From Primulina eburnea (lineage: Eukaryota > Streptophyta > Magnoliopsida > Lamiales > Gesneriaceae): a DNA stretch of 64,000 nucleotides. The stretch lies in NCBI RefSeq assembly GCF_022965805.1, contig NC_133106.1, positions 30,803,913-30,867,912 of the forward strand, read 5' to 3'. The notes beneath the pieces were generated by a model that worked only from the letters and a program-made list of their open reading frames with translations, had not been told where the DNA came from and did no database searches. Made by a program: the position numbers and the translations under genes. Shown here one piece after another: positions 49,983-63,068 of the stretch (position 1 is the first letter of the stretch; each line of letters begins with the position of its first letter).

Positions 49983-52002
49983 TACTCTTGATTAAAACTT
50001 GGCTAGAATTTATAAAATCTTTATCAAATCATGAGTAATTAACTAATGTAAGAAAAGTGGACCGATATCCTCTATTATTACTCTAATCGAACCATAAATA
50101 CTCGATTCTATATTGATTTACGTTATAAATAGACGAAAAGGAAATATTCTACATATATATTTGTATGTAAAATCTAAAGTTTGAATCAATCTCTATGTTG
50201 AAGTCTAGCTAATCGAATGTTATTAGTCAGTTAGTAGATCAATTATGATACAATTATTATAATTAACTAACACAATGTGTGTTTTGAGTTTATGCTATAA
50301 AATAATTTAATAATGTAAAAATTAAAATAAAACACGATTTTGATGTATTAACAAATACATAAACACAGCTAGCTAGCTAGCTACTTGTCGTATCACTGTC
50401 ATTATTGTTTATCAGTTCATCGGCCAATTAGCTTGGATCGATCGATATTAATTAAAAGAAAATATTAATTGTTATATTTACAATTGAACACCATCATGCC
50501 AGCAAATATGAAATACTTCAATCCATTAAATCGTCTCACACAAATTTTTATCTATATTTTATAGATATTTATTGATCAAACTTATAAATCACTCATAATT
50601 TTTGTAACTGGTAAATTATGGATTGGTGGTAATGGATCAAATCTTTCGTCGGTCGGAGAGGTTTCATCGGAAACACCCGTCTATAATTCATCGATCAATG
50701 TTGTTCGACGAAGCCTCTTAGATATCCAATTATGGATTTGTCTCAACCATTGATATGAGGTGTGGGCACTGTTTTTCTGAGTCCCACATCTCTTTGCCTT
50801 GTAACGTCAGAGCATTGATATGGAACACACATGGGATCTTTGTCATAGTCGGGTAGCATCTATGTATTTTATATTTTGTAGACATCTGAACGTACAAATA
50901 TCTATTTTTTTGATAGGAAATCATGGAATTTTTTCTAGTTGAATCGAGCTTGAGACTTCGTCTTAAATTTAAGGTTCAAGTGTCAGAAAACATCGACGGG
51001 ATATCACGGTTCTTGAACCGGTTAACTTGTATTTTACTATTTCATTTTCTTTTGAAAAATTTCTATAAACTAAAAATGTGATATTCTAAAACTAGATTTC
51101 AAATTTTTATTATTTTTTATCTATTTTTTTGGTTGGATGCGAAAATATTCATGTTTCTGTTATTTTTCCTTCCAAACCTCTATCGTGAACTTGGAAATGA
51201 GGGAATCCGATAGATATTTGTTTTAATTTTTTTAATAAAAAATAAAGATATTTGTTCGATTAAAGACACTTTTTTGTCTGTTCCAAAGGAAAAAAGATAT
51301 TTGTTTGAGTATGAGGAGCTGTTATCTGAATTGAGCCAATATGGAGTGCGCATCACCGGACATATTCCAACATTGGTCATACTTTTTTGGACATCATGAT
51401 TATTTGAAACTTCACCATTTTACTTTTACCTCCAAAAATTCACTTAAATTTTCTATTAAAAACTTATCAACAAAACAACTGTCTCACGAATCAAAATCGA
51501 ATATTTTTCACTTAAATAAATATATAATACACAATATTTTTCATAAAATAACTAATAATCTCTAACCCGACTCGAATACATTTTTGGTTACTTTATGTTA
51601 TGAAGAAAACTGTGTATTATATACTGATTTTAGTAAAAAAATATTATTTTTCACTACAAGTATAGACAGATCGTCGTTGCACATGAGACCTCCTCAAACT
51701 TTATTTAAATGGTCGATAGTTTGTAATCCATCTCTTACCAAAGTTCCAAGTTTGAGACGACTTCACGAGTTTGAAATCTAGTTATAACAAACATCTCACG
51801 TAATATTTATCTTTCAAAGAAAAAAAAAGGATAAATATCAAATTTGCACATTTTCATCTATATCTCATTGAGATTAGACAATGACCAACTCAATACCAGA
51901 CAAGAGGTTAAAGCAAAGAGACCGGAAAAGGCATAATGCTGCTGTGTTACCTTGTGTTTCCCGGATACATGTCAAGATTACATCCCAAACATAGGTAAGT
52001 TC
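49983..52002. other. intergenic DNA, no gene seen
   Basis: Short simple repeats (agctagctagct near 50370, gatcgatcgat near 50440). A weak MITE-like remnant at 51475-51700. No supported coding sequence. Confidence 0.4.
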
Positions 52003-52162
52003 GATCCTGGGTGTGGGGGCAGTGCCCACACCCAGGATCAATGGTAGGGATTCAATCTCATGGAGAAAAAAAAAATTTTTTAAAAAAAAATTGGACCAAA
52101 AAAAATTCTGACCCTTGGATGTACCCCTGCAGGCACTGCCTGCAAGTAGTGCCTGCAGGGGT
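52003..52162. repeat. pair of perfect hairpins flanking an A-rich spacer
   Basis: Hairpin 1 (52003-52039): 15-bp perfect arms gatcctgggtgtggg / cccacacccaggatc around a 7-nt loop ggcagtg. Hairpin 2 (52123-52162): 15-bp perfect arms acccctgcaggcact / agtgcctgcaggggt around a 10-nt loop. Both have a gcagtgcc or ggcactgcc core. They lie 83 bp apart with a run of A and T between. This may be a small foldback element; no target duplication was identified. Confidence 0.7.
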
Positions 52163-53760
52163 AGGAAAGAATAATCCCCAAACATAGAGTAAAATGACGT
52201 GATCATGACTTCATGATGACGGAAAACAGAAATTGCGATTATTTAATAAATTTCTTCATTTAATAATAATAATATTATTAAGTGAATATATAATATCATT
52301 CAAGTTGTAGAAATATCTTATACGTGCTTAACTTTGTCATGTCATTTTCTCGATTATCTAACAAAGCCCAACGTACGTTTATCATACTAAAAAGAAATGG
52401 CTCGTCACTTAGTTTTCTAGGGTACACTGTCTTTTGGAATTAAAAAAAATTATATGAATTACTAATATATTAATATTATATCTAAGTCGGACTAAATTAA
52501 TAAAAGCTAATATGTGATAAATAAATGAAAACATTCTTGTATATTTGTTTATTCGCTATTTTAGTCATATATATTGTTAATCTTCAATTTAGTTTTGTAT
52601 CTTCCAATTTTTGACGATTTTAATCATTTTTTATTAAAATAGATTATGTAAGATGACACTCATCTGCACCATATTTGCTCTGCATATGTGCTATATAAAC
52701 TTAACGTAAAAAAATTTACTAAAATTGTCAAAGAACAAAGATAATGGAATAAAACTAACAAATGCCTAAAACCATTTAATAATTTTGAATCAACAAACGC
52801 CTAAAAACCAGGGGCAGGGAATTACCCAAAATATACAGCACTTAACGTATTGAAATATTGAAATTTTCGTAATGGTATGATATCGTATCGAAATATTTGA
52901 TATCAATATCGGTATGAGATTTATAAAATTTCAATATTTTCACGATATGAAATTGTCGCATAAACAATATGCACTATCTTTGGATATGTTATACTCCAAC
53001 CAATTCGGATATTTTTGAAACCAATTAGCAGCAAACATTTTCTCACATTTCTTATTTCAGTTTGTGTAAAGTCATGAAGAACAGACCGAAAAGATCTCTT
53101 TAATTAATAAATACGTCATTCGCGCCCGATTCCTACAATTATTATCATAACTTCATATTGTTGGTCGTTGTCTAGGGTCTGCCGGAAGGTTTTCAAAATC
53201 AAGAACCCTATTTTAATTAGGGGGTGCGAAGATTCAATCATTGTAGATTGTCTTTAGAGAAAATTTCTCCATAATAATGTGTGAAACTTTGTTGTTCTGA
53301 ATGTCCCAAACCATGATATCGTGGAAAAATACGTTGTTCCAACTTATCTCTAGAATTGTCAAATCTAAAAGACTGATATCAGTTAAATTAAGATAACAAA
53401 ATATTTATGTGCATGTGGATCGAAAATTTCGGTCACGACTAGCTTTGTTTCTGGATTCGAGTAAGGCACAATTATGCTCTATTTCTGTTATGTTTCTCTG
53501 AGAATAAAAACGATCATTCTCCTTTTATTATTTTCTGTATAATTATTTTTGAAATGTTTGAATGGAGGAATACACCTTGCTCATTGAGTGACTACTGTAT
53601 CACTCACCATTTATATCAATTCTAATAAAAGTGAAATTTAAGTATTTCATATTTGCTGGTTTTTTTTTTCCTTTCTTTTTCTGGTAAAGACAAGATAAAG
53701 ATGTTTATGTGATAATTTTGAGTTGTAACCCAAAGAGTTTTGGCTTTTGTGGAGTTACGT
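52163..53760. other. AT-rich intergenic DNA, no gene seen
   Basis: A ttttcggtat-like repeat relative lies near 52850-52960. No supported coding sequence. Confidence 0.4.
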
Positions 53761-53889
53761 GTTTAAGTGTTCACTTTGAAAGTGGTGATGCCCTAGAAAG
53801 GCCCTGATCATCCTTGGACTTGGGCATGAATGGAGGGCCAAAAACAGGACCATATTCCAAGTTGTTCTCGGAAAACTGAGCAGAGCTTG

Positions 53890-54215
53890 GGTAAGAAGTT
53901 AACCAAGGTTCAGATCATCCAACCAGGGTCATCTCACCTGACCATGGTTCATCTCGCCCAATCAGGGCCAGGGTTTTGTCACTCGAACATTATTCATCTC
54001 GCCCTACCAGTGTTAGTCACCCGACCAGGGTCCATCTCACCCGATCAGGGTCAGGGTTCTGTCATCTGACCAGGGTTTATTTCGCCCGACCAGGGCTAAG
54101 TTTTAGTCACCCGAACAGGGTTCATCTCACTCGATCATTCCAGGGTCCTGTCACTCGACCAAGGTTGATGTCGCTCGACCAGGGCCAGGGTTCAGTCACC
54201 GCCAGGGCTCATCTC
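53890..54215. repeat. degenerate minisatellite, tctcacccgaccagggt type
   Basis: About ten variants of a 20-30 bp unit centred on cacccgaccagggt and catctcgcc. The predicted proteins in all three forward frames (QGQGSV, HLTRSG repeats) follow from the repeat and are not genes. Confidence 0.85.
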
Positions 54216-54604
54216 AATTAATCACCACCGAATGAGTATGGGTTAACATGCCTCAAAATCATTAGCATAACAATCAGTGCCCATAACAAGATCAAAACAA
54301 TATGGGTCGTCATGCTTACTAACAGAGAAGAGGGCATGGACAGTTGTTAGAGGACAAGGCTTAGACATATTTCTAATCAGGAACAATGTCCATACACTAT
54401 AATCGATGTCATCTTCCTTTTATAAATACTCATGTTAGCTCATTCTTTTAGAAAGAAATATGGCATTCTACTGCACTCAATAAATTCTCTTTACTTAGTA
54501 AACCCTGTATTGACTTAAGCGTTTGTGTTATCAGGCCGGAAACTCTTCTGACGCCCCCACTGACATTTTTTTGTTGAGTGTGTGCAGATCGTCTAACACT
54601 AGCT

Positions 54605-54865
54605 CATCTTACCGTGTCAAGGGTACTCACAGGCCAGGCCACCCCAGATCATACTATTAGGTCAGGCCATGCTCATTTCACCAGGCTATGCCAGACTCAT
54701 CCCACCATGTCAGGACAGGCCAAGACACCCGGACATCCCATCAAGCCAGGGAAGCTCAGCCACCCGGGCTCATCTCATCAAGTCGAGCTACCTGAGCTCA
54801 TCCCTCCAGACCAAGCTAGGTTCATCCCATCAGGTTAGGCCAGACTGATCCCATCAAGTCAAAAA
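54605..54865. repeat. degenerate minisatellite, catcccatcaggccag type
   Basis: Seven or more variants of a unit with ctcatcccatcaagccaggc. A related but distinct unit from the block at 53890-54215. The frame 54578-54838 is a by-product. Confidence 0.8.
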
Positions 54866-55179
54866 TCATTACATGGAAATAACATCATCTCTGCTCGATA
54901 GATTGCTTACCCAACTTACCCAATCTACCAGGACGTAATCAAAAAATATTGCCACGTTCGTGCTCCGCTCACAAGGCCCCGACACATTATTCTTGACCAG
55001 TACAAAGAGAAAGAAACATAACAGTGACAGAAATTCGGAGATCACGATTAATTAAGCAATATAAGTCAACAGTACATATCTACAGAAACATCACAAAACA
55101 TTTTGCGTCATGAAAAAGCTCTGAGAGGACACTTGAGTTTTTAACCTTATAGAACTCGATCAAAATAAAGCTTAATTTC

Positions 55180-55318
55180 CTGATTCTGTGCGAGAGTTGG
55201 TCAATAGCTTCCATATCTAAGTCCATCGCTTTACTTACGAGTTCATAGCCAGCAAAATGTAATGGCACCAAGTGGAGCAACCCCGAAGAAACGAGGAATG
55301 ACTCCTTTGAATAATCCT
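55180..55318 (-). pseudogene. mitochondrial carrier family fragment, frameshifted
   Basis: On the minus strand the frame reads GLFKGVIPRFFGVAPLGAI from 55311, then after one extra base in a tttt run (near 55258) continues FAGYELVSKAMD. This is the sixth-helix end of a mitochondrial substrate carrier; the wording VIPRFF.APLGA.NFAGYEL is closest, from memory, to the SAM-transporter-like carriers. A probable acceptor (tctag/gattattc) precedes it. Only this exon is present and it is broken, so it is a captured or decayed gene scrap. Confidence 0.6.
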
Positions 55319-55319
55319 A

Positions 55320-56291
55320 GAGGCCGTGTTTTTTATTTTGGAAACATTAAAAAAAACATTTCTATGTTGTCTCTAAAACTAGACTTTGAAAACATTGTTT
55401 TTTAAAAAAAAAAAAAAATCGTTTTATAAAAATATTATCAAAATCCACTTTAGAGTTGTGGTGGGTGGATAAAAAGGATAATAATAGTCAATATTATCGT
55501 TAAACTTTTAAGTTGTTTAATTTTGACCGTTAGTCTAATTTTAGGATACTATTTGATTAAAAAAAATCTTAACCTCAAATGATATTTAAAATTTAACGAT
55601 AAATATTGGACATTATCTATCCTTTTTAATCATCAAAGTCTTTATCACTAAATATTTTTTATTTGTCAACGAGTCATACGATTTTTTTCTTTTTTCCGCC
55701 AAAATTTCCCATTTTCCGAACCTCTTAGATATAAATATGAAACATCTTATAATTTCTCGATAAATTTCTCTTATTCACTACATCCAAAATTAAAGACATT
55801 TAGATTTTAATAGTTATGTTAAAATAATTTTAAATATATTAATTATGTTAGTTGTAAGAAAAATTAGATTATTTTTCATTGCAAACATGACAACAGTAGC
55901 ATGAAAATTCTATTATGAATTCAATTTATGAAAACATCTCTAACTAATTTAATTATTTAAAAATAAGTTGATTAATCCCTCAGAACATATAATCTTTAAT
56001 CTATTTAATATATCTTCGGATAAAATATTATAAAAATGACTATATGAGAGATCCAAATCCAAGTAGACATCAGAACAGAGGCCCATTAATAAAGCCCGCA
56101 ATTAAAGCCCAATGCTTCATCGTCTTCTGCATAACGACTTAAGCCCTAGTCGACTGAAATTGAGCAAGCCTCTGTTTCTGCTAAAACCCTAATCTACCTG
56201 TAGCTTTTTCGGAATTTTTTAATCCGATTTGATTTGATTACCATCGAATTTTTACTTCAGGGGGATATTAAGAACCCGAACGTCGACTGAA
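55320..56291. other. upstream region of NOP14
   Basis: AT-rich to about 56040, then a GC-richer leader. The stretch gcccattaataaagcccgcaa / aaagcccaatgc at 56080-56112 resembles telo-box or ggccca-type promoter sites (gggcc/aagcccaa elements) typical of plant ribosome-biogenesis genes, and aaaccctaa occurs at 56183. These would fit regulation with growth. Confidence 0.5.
56180..56192 (-). promoter_or_regulatory. telo-box-like site upstream of NOP14
   Basis: The sequence aaaaccctaa lies about 100 bp before the start codon. Telo-boxes (aaaccctaa) with nearby agcccaa/gcccat motifs are known in promoters of plant ribosomal and nucleolar genes; that they act here is inference. Confidence 0.5.
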
Positions 56292-59200
56292 ATGGCGAAA
56301 GAATCCAGCTCAGGAAGTACGAAGAAGAAAAACAAGAAAAATAAGAGCAGCTTGAGTGTTTCAAAATCATTAGCGATGAAAAGCAAAGTTCAGAAAGATA
56401 ACCCATTTGAGAGTATATGGTCGCGTCGAAAATTCAATATATTGGGGAAAAAACGGAAGGATGAGGAACGACGGCGAGTTGGGCTCTCTCGTTCTCTGTC
56501 CGTGCAAAAGGTTTGGTCTTTTTTCGTAATTCATTCATGTCTTTCATGCTTTCGATGAGCATATATTTGTTTTTGGGGTTTGCGGTGGTGTTCTGTGCTG
56601 ATTTTATCTTGCATCGTGAAATGGGTTGCTCTTGTCGTGTCTGTGCATGTATTCTCTGGGATAATATTACCTTTTGCAATGAAAAAGACGGTCTTTTAAT
56701 CGAGTCTTCACTCATCCATTGATTTTGTATCTCTCATCATATATAGAGAATGTCTAAGGCAAGCGTAACTGTTGTTGATGCATGTGTTATGTATACTCAA
56801 TGCATGTATTTGATTTTTTTATTTTACTTGAAGAATGACTGTGATATGAATGCTGTTTTATATGAAATGCAGAGGCAGAAGACGCTGCTAAAGGAGTACG
56901 AGCAGAGTACGAAGTCGTCAGTCTTTGTGGATAAGCGAATTGGAGAGCAAAATGAAGGTCTTGAGGAGTTTCATAAGGCTATTCTAAGGTCTCAGCGTGT
57001 ACGAAAGGTTAGCTTTCTTTAAAATTTGAAGTATCCTGTAGGATAATTTGAAGCAAGCTGCTAATATGTTTTGGAATGGCTGAATCATCACAGTAGACAC
57101 TTTCCTTGTCTCTTTTTGTTTAAAAAGATTTCATGAAAATTTGATCTCATTCATTTCAATTGCCATTGTTAGCTAAGTGTGAACAAGAAAAGCAAGTTCA
57201 ACTTATCAGATGGGGAGGAAGATGATTTTGATATTGAAGACAATGCAAACTTCCTGGGAAGGGATGATTATGAAGATGGAGAACCATTTAATGAGGATGA
57301 TGCTCGCCAATCATTTGGGAGTGAGAGTTAGTGTTTGTTTTTCTTAGTTGTGTGATTTCAAATGGTGTCATTCTTTTCCTCCTTACATGCATTTTTCTGG
57401 TCCTCAATTGACAAGAAGTTTAGTGTGCTTGATTTTCTGCCTATGTTATTCCCGTTTTTAACACCATCCTCGTGCAGAAGAGTTGGATAATATGGGACAG
57501 TTTGATCCGCGAGCTGAAGATGATCCAGAATTGAGATCAATACAGGAAAATGTGAGTTTCATTTTCCATCATGTTGCATCGAGGTTTTTTTTAAATGAAA
57601 AGATGGTCCTAAAACTTTAAACCATTGTTTCCAGACATCTGTTCTTTACTCATGTGTGTCTGTGTGTATTTTGTATTCCATATAGAAATTTCTACCACAA
57701 AATGGTATGTAAATCAGAGAGTAAACTGAATTTTTGAAATGTTTGTTCTCGGTGTTCATGGGTGATTGGACAACTCTAATAGGTTTTCTGTTCAATTTGA
57801 TAATTCTCGCTTTTTATGTAAGGTATTTTTTGGGATTTGTGTTCTATACTTCTGATATTGTAATATTGTTTTGTTGGTTTTTACTTGCAAATGCATCTGC
57901 ACTTTTTGTTTGGTGCAACTGTGGCAGAAACTTGAAGAATTGCAGGAATCACCCTTTGGGATCAAGGAATTTTTGTTGTTGTTTGTTTCCGTTCATAGTT
58001 CATGATTATAAAAGGGAAGGGGTGGGAGACTGGGAAAGGGATTGACAGCGCATTTCATGTGCGGAGACTGGTTACATGTGCCTGATTGAGTCTGATTCCA
58101 ATTTCCTATATCAGTTCTCTCCAATGTGGGTCTTGGCTCAGAGTAATCAGCTCAGTTGAAGATTATTTTACATTGTTAAGTCTAATTATGTAGAATAGTT
58201 ATTAACCTATTTGTTAATATTTTGCTTATCTTTTTCTTCAGTCGATAATATTGTTTTATGGCCTTGAGTTGGAGAGAAAATGTTGCTGCACTTCCCCCCT
58301 TCGCAAGACTTTCATTTGCTGACTTGTCTTTTGTATTGTAAAATATCAAGTCCAATCTTTTTATTTGAATTATCACCTACCCAAGCACATTATTATTCAT
58401 TTCTACTCAAGAAGCAACTTTTCCATGCCCTAAATTCTGTATTTGCTTCTGATGATGAGACAATCTTTCTTGCAGAAGCAAAAGAGCAAGAAAGAAGTGA
58501 TGGAGGATATTATTTCTAAAAGCAAATTCTTCAAGGTTGTGGTTTTTTTGTAATTAATAGACCACCATTTAACAAGAATATTCCCGATTCAATGCTTGTG
58601 CTTGATCTCCTGAAATCCTATCAGGCTCAGAAAGCGAAGGATAAGGAAGAAAATGAAGAGTTCATCGAACAATTGGATAAAGATTTTATGTCTTTAGCTC
58701 AGTCTCAAGCTCTGCTGTCCCTGACACAGCCAAACAAAATGGGAGCTCTCAGAGCTCTAGCAAACAAAAGCATCTCAAATGATGTGGCGACAAGCTCTGG
58801 GCAGAAAACAAATTCCTTTCAGCAGGTATTTTTCGATTTTAAATGACCTTTTTACCTTACTGTGAATATGTTTAACATTATTCCTCTTCTAAATCTTTAG
58901 ATGTATTAATTCTTTGGCCATTGTTAAGTAAATAAAATGAGGTGAAGAAGAAGAAGAGAGAGAGAGAAAGGAAATGAAAATCAATATCCTTTTATTTTAC
59001 TCATCTCTCAATGGAGTCTTCTGACCATATGACTTTGAGTGTATTTATGGAGGTTCAACATAATCTATTTTCGTTGTTTTTTTTCCATGCCATTTTCAAT
59101 GTCCTCTGCCATGTTTGATTATTGGAGTCCATTTTCTTGCTAGGAACAACCTGATTCTTATGTGAAACTGGTCAGTGAGATGGCACTTGAGTTGCGGGCT

Positions 59201-62200
59201 CGACCATCAGACAGGACAAAGACGCCTGAAGAAATAGCTCAAGAGGAGAAAGAACGTCTGGAGGACTTAGAGGTACAGCTTGTTTTACATATCTTAGATT
59301 TACTCTTCATTTTAACATACACAAGCATACATGGAGATGGTGATTGTGGTGAGTGACCCCGTGTTTTGAGTTGCATTGTTTGTTCTTGATTGTTTCCTTG
59401 CTTCACGGTAGCGTAGTTTCTCTGTTTCTACAATAGTTTACTGCCCTGAAACTTTTATATTTAACTTCTCAATGATATAAATTGGTCAAGTGGTTGCACT
59501 ATAAATCATAAATGGCACATACTTACATCAAGGCCTGTATTTGAATTTTTGAAAAGTTTGAGTTTCTTTGAAATTCGTTTTCTTAATTTTTCATGAAATA
59601 TAATTCCTTAAATGAAACCCTGATATGGTAGCTGGAGAGTTGAAAAGAATAAATTTATGCTGTTAATATGTAGCTTTCTGTGGACCGCTATTGTAGGAAG
59701 AGCGTCAGAAACGGATGGCTGCTACTGACAACCCTAGCGATGAAGATGCAGATACTTCTGAGGATGATGAAGAATCTGCTAAGCGACCGAAACATATATC
59801 TGGAGATGATCTTGGTGATTCCTTCTCGCGTGATGTCAAATCAAAGCCTAAAGTAGGCTGGATTGATGAGGTTCTAAGAAAAGGAAATTCTAACGATCTT
59901 GAGAGTGAAGATGGCACAAGTTCTGAGGAATCTGAAGATGATGATGAGGGGAGCGAAGAAGGATCTGACAACAATCCTGACAAAGATGAGCAGTCTCTAT
60001 CTCTCAAAGATTGGGAACAAAGTGATGATGAAAATATTGACACTAATTTTGAGGATGATGAAGAAGCAGCATCGGAAGATGATGATAACGAGGAAGAAGA
60101 TGAAGGAACACTGGTGGATATTGTAGACCAAAAGAAGGCTTCAGAAAGTAGGGTTGAACGAAACATTGGTTCAAGTATTCGTGAAGTGAGAACTAATTTT
60201 AAAGAGGATTTGCATCAACAAATGGAGCTTCCCTATACAATTGAAGCTCCAAAAAATTTTGAAGAACTTTGCGCATTATTGGAGAATCGTTCGGACGAAC
60301 AAATTATGGAAGCTATTCGGCGAATTCGAACATTCAATGCGATCTCTGTTGCTGCTGAGAATCGGAAGAAAATGCAAGTATGAATTTAATATATTTGGAT
60401 TGTCTGTTTTTTTCTTGTTGACAAGTGAAGTAATATTAAATAAATTTCCAGGTGTTCTATGGTGTTTTGTTGCAATATTTTGCTGTTTTGGCAAATAAAA
60501 AACCATTGAACTTCAAACTGCTTACAATGCTTGTCAAGCCGCTGATTGAAATGAGTTCAGAGACCCCATACTTTGCAGCCATATGTGCTCGTGAGCGGTT
60601 GCTTCATACCCGTACTCAATTATGTGAGGATATTAAGAATACAGGTTGGTTACAGTATGAATCAAAAAGCTATTATTTTTCTAAACCTCCACAATTTTCG
60701 TTTTTTAAAAAAATTGTCTTTTCATGGATATCTACAACTGATATATCGGTCTTGTCGTTTATTTTATTGTATTTCCTTAAATATGCCTTTCCCTTCATCC
60801 ATGACAGGGAAAAGTAGTTGGCCTTCTCTGAAGACACTCTTCTTGTTGAGGTTGTGGTCCATGATTTTCCCATGCTCCGATTTCCGTCATGCGGTTATGA
60901 CCCCAGCAACCTTGTTGATGTCTGAATACCTCACGCGGTGTCCAATAATCTCTGGCCGGGATGTTGCAATTGGATCCTTCTTATGCTCCATGTTGCTTTC
61001 TGTGAGTATACCTATTGAAGTCTGTTTTCCCTTGTTGATTTACGTGGATGTGTTGTATTTGAAAGGTGTCATTTGAAGAATGGCAGTCACTTTTAGACAA
61101 ATAGCTTTTCAGTTGCGTTATTGATCTTCCTGCTTGGGTTGGACCGTTGGATACCTGTTCCTTTACATGGAAACTATTTCATATTACAAGCTTCTCTTTG
61201 CCTTCTCTTCCTAGTCATGACTATATGCTTGTAATAAATGTTATGCAGGTCTGCAGACAATCCGAAAAGTTCTGCCCCGAGGCAATTATGTTTATCGAAA
61301 CTATGCTAATGATAGCTCTTAATAATAAAAATGGACGTCAAGATTCTCAGGTTTGTTTTAAGTGATTTCTTGCATTTACCAACAGAACAAGTTATAGAGC
61401 AGTTGCTGGCTCGAATTTGTGCTCTTAGGGGAAGAAATGACTGAATGGTGATTGTTACAATACAGTTATGCCGTCTCATGGAAGTCAAAGCACTAAAACC
61501 ATTGCTCCGACTGCAAGGTCGTGTTGAGGAGATCAATTCCTTGGACTTCTTAATGTTAATGGAATTGCCTGATGATTCCCCTTGTTTTGCTTCGGATAAT
61601 TTCAGGTATTAAATTTTTCATTATTCTACGTACGTGTACGCTCTTCTTATTTCATGTACCATGTTCCACTTTTCTTTCAGCTCTATTTATCATTGTTGAT
61701 GTCAGAAGCATAAAATATTAAAATGATCGCTCCTCCTTTTTATGCACGGATTTTGTTGACATTTTTATATTTATCGTAGTATATCCAACGTATGATGTTC
61801 TTGTCTGGAAACTGTTCTCTTGATGATACTGAAGTCCTTTTACGCACAGGATCGGAGTACTTTTTGCGATTATAGCAACTCTGAAAGGGTTCGTCAACAT
61901 ATATGAAGGATTCAAATCCTTCCCAGAGATATTTTCACCGGTCTCCAAATTATTACTTCAACTGGCAGAACAAGATCACATCCCAGATGCATTGAAGGTT
62001 GAAATTAAAGACGCCATCCAACACATCAAGAACAAATCTCAAGAAACCTACTTTATACGCCAACCTCTACGATGGAGAAAGCAAAAGATAATCAAAACAG
62101 AAATTCCCAAGTTTGAAGAAAAGTATGTCTTTATATTAGACTTTATCTGTTCTCTACAACAAAATATAGTGAATGATAGCCACCGAATTAAATGTTTATG

Positions 62201-62488
62201 ATTCTTTTTTATTTCACGTGAAGCTTCGTGAAAGGAAGAGATTATGACCCAGATCGTGAGCGAGCTGAGAGGAAAAAACTGAAGAAACGCTTGAAACAGG
62301 AAGCCAAAGGCGCTGCTCGTGAACTGCGCAAGGATAATTACTTCTTGTTGGAGGCGAAGGAGAAGAATAAAGCGCGCATGGAAGAAGAAAAGGCTGAGAG
62401 ATATGGGAAAACTAGAGCTTTTCTTCAAGAACAGGAGCATGCATTTAAGTCTGGACAGTTGGGGAAGAACAGGAAAAGAAGGCGATGA
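56292..62488 (+). CDS. NOP14: NOP14 nucleolar protein (small-subunit processome)
   Basis: Needed for 18S rRNA processing and 40S assembly in the nucleolus. Fourteen exons join in frame to about 939 residues: 56292-56510, 56873-57007, 57173-57326 (or to 57320), 57478-57551, 58476-58535, 58625-58825, 59144-59272, 59697-60377, 60452-60644, 60808-61001, 61249-61350, 61466-61605, 61850-62122, 62224-62488. Landmarks: a Lys-rich start with NPFESIWSRRKFNILGKKRK, FVDKRIGEQNEG, a long acidic Asp/Glu/Ser region in exon 8, the Nop14 core (YTIEAPKNFEELCALLENRS, RAFTNAI-like IRTFNAISVAAENR, VKPLIEMSSETPYFAAICAR, PCSDFRHAVMTPATLLMSEYL) and the basic C-terminal VKGRDYDPDRERAERKKLKK...NRKRRR. All introns read GT-AG. 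The donor of exon 3 is ambiguous by two codons. Length is near that of the Arabidopsis protein. Intact. Confidence 0.92.
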
Positions 62489-63068
62489 GTCAGTCCTCTC
62501 TAGTTTTTTCCCCTTTGGTTAACATCCTACACAATTTTATGAATCTTCAGAGAGTTAATTATTTAAAGTAAATTATTTTAAAATTGTGTAAAATAGAAAT
62601 TTTCCATGTTCCAGTTGTTTAAATAGTGAAATGTCCACCCTACACGGCTACACTATTTTATTATTAATGTTCTTTAATGATGCTAAACGTGTTTTTTATA
62701 ACATTTCATATTACAACAGTGAATTCTCTCCTTCCAAACAATAATAAACACGAATAAACTTTAATGTTAAGCAGAACGTGACTCCTTGAGCCAAGTACGT
62801 ATATTTAAGCAGAAATGGTTTATCTTGCATTTACTCGTTCAATTTTGAGCTTTTGATCGCCTAAATCTACTTTCTGAAGACTACTGTCTGTTAGACAAAA
62901 GAAAAAAACATTTTCCATATATTGAAAATTTTAAGAACATCGGATTTTCATTTAAAAAAAAAAAAAACATCTAGCAACATCTGTCCGGACTCATCCATCA
63001 GTCATATGATTTTATCTTGGAAAACAGTACTCGACGAAATAACATTACTTCCATGCAGAGGCAACACT
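62489..63068. other. 3' regions of NOP14 and the convergent small gene
   Basis: AT-rich, no gene seen. Confidence 0.4.

Larger units (their letters stand above)
53762..54990 (+). mobile_element. LTR remnant with two minisatellite blocks
   Basis: A TATA-like ttttataaatactc at 54417 is followed about 90 bp on by caataaattctctttactta and tgtattgacttaagcg, then gccggaaactcttctgacgc, the order found in R-U5 regions of many plant Ty3/gypsy LTRs. Before and after it are degenerate minisatellites (53890-54215 and 54605-54865). Ends were not found, so whether it is a solo LTR or a larger remnant is unknown. No coding frame. Confidence 0.55.

Noticed and set aside
53830..54838. Forward frames with repeated HLTRSG / GQGSV or Pro/His peptides
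   Set aside because: By-products of the minisatellites in the LTR remnant.
59705..60166. 153-codon serine-rich minus-strand frame
   Set aside because: Shadow of the acidic Asp/Glu region of NOP14 exon 8.
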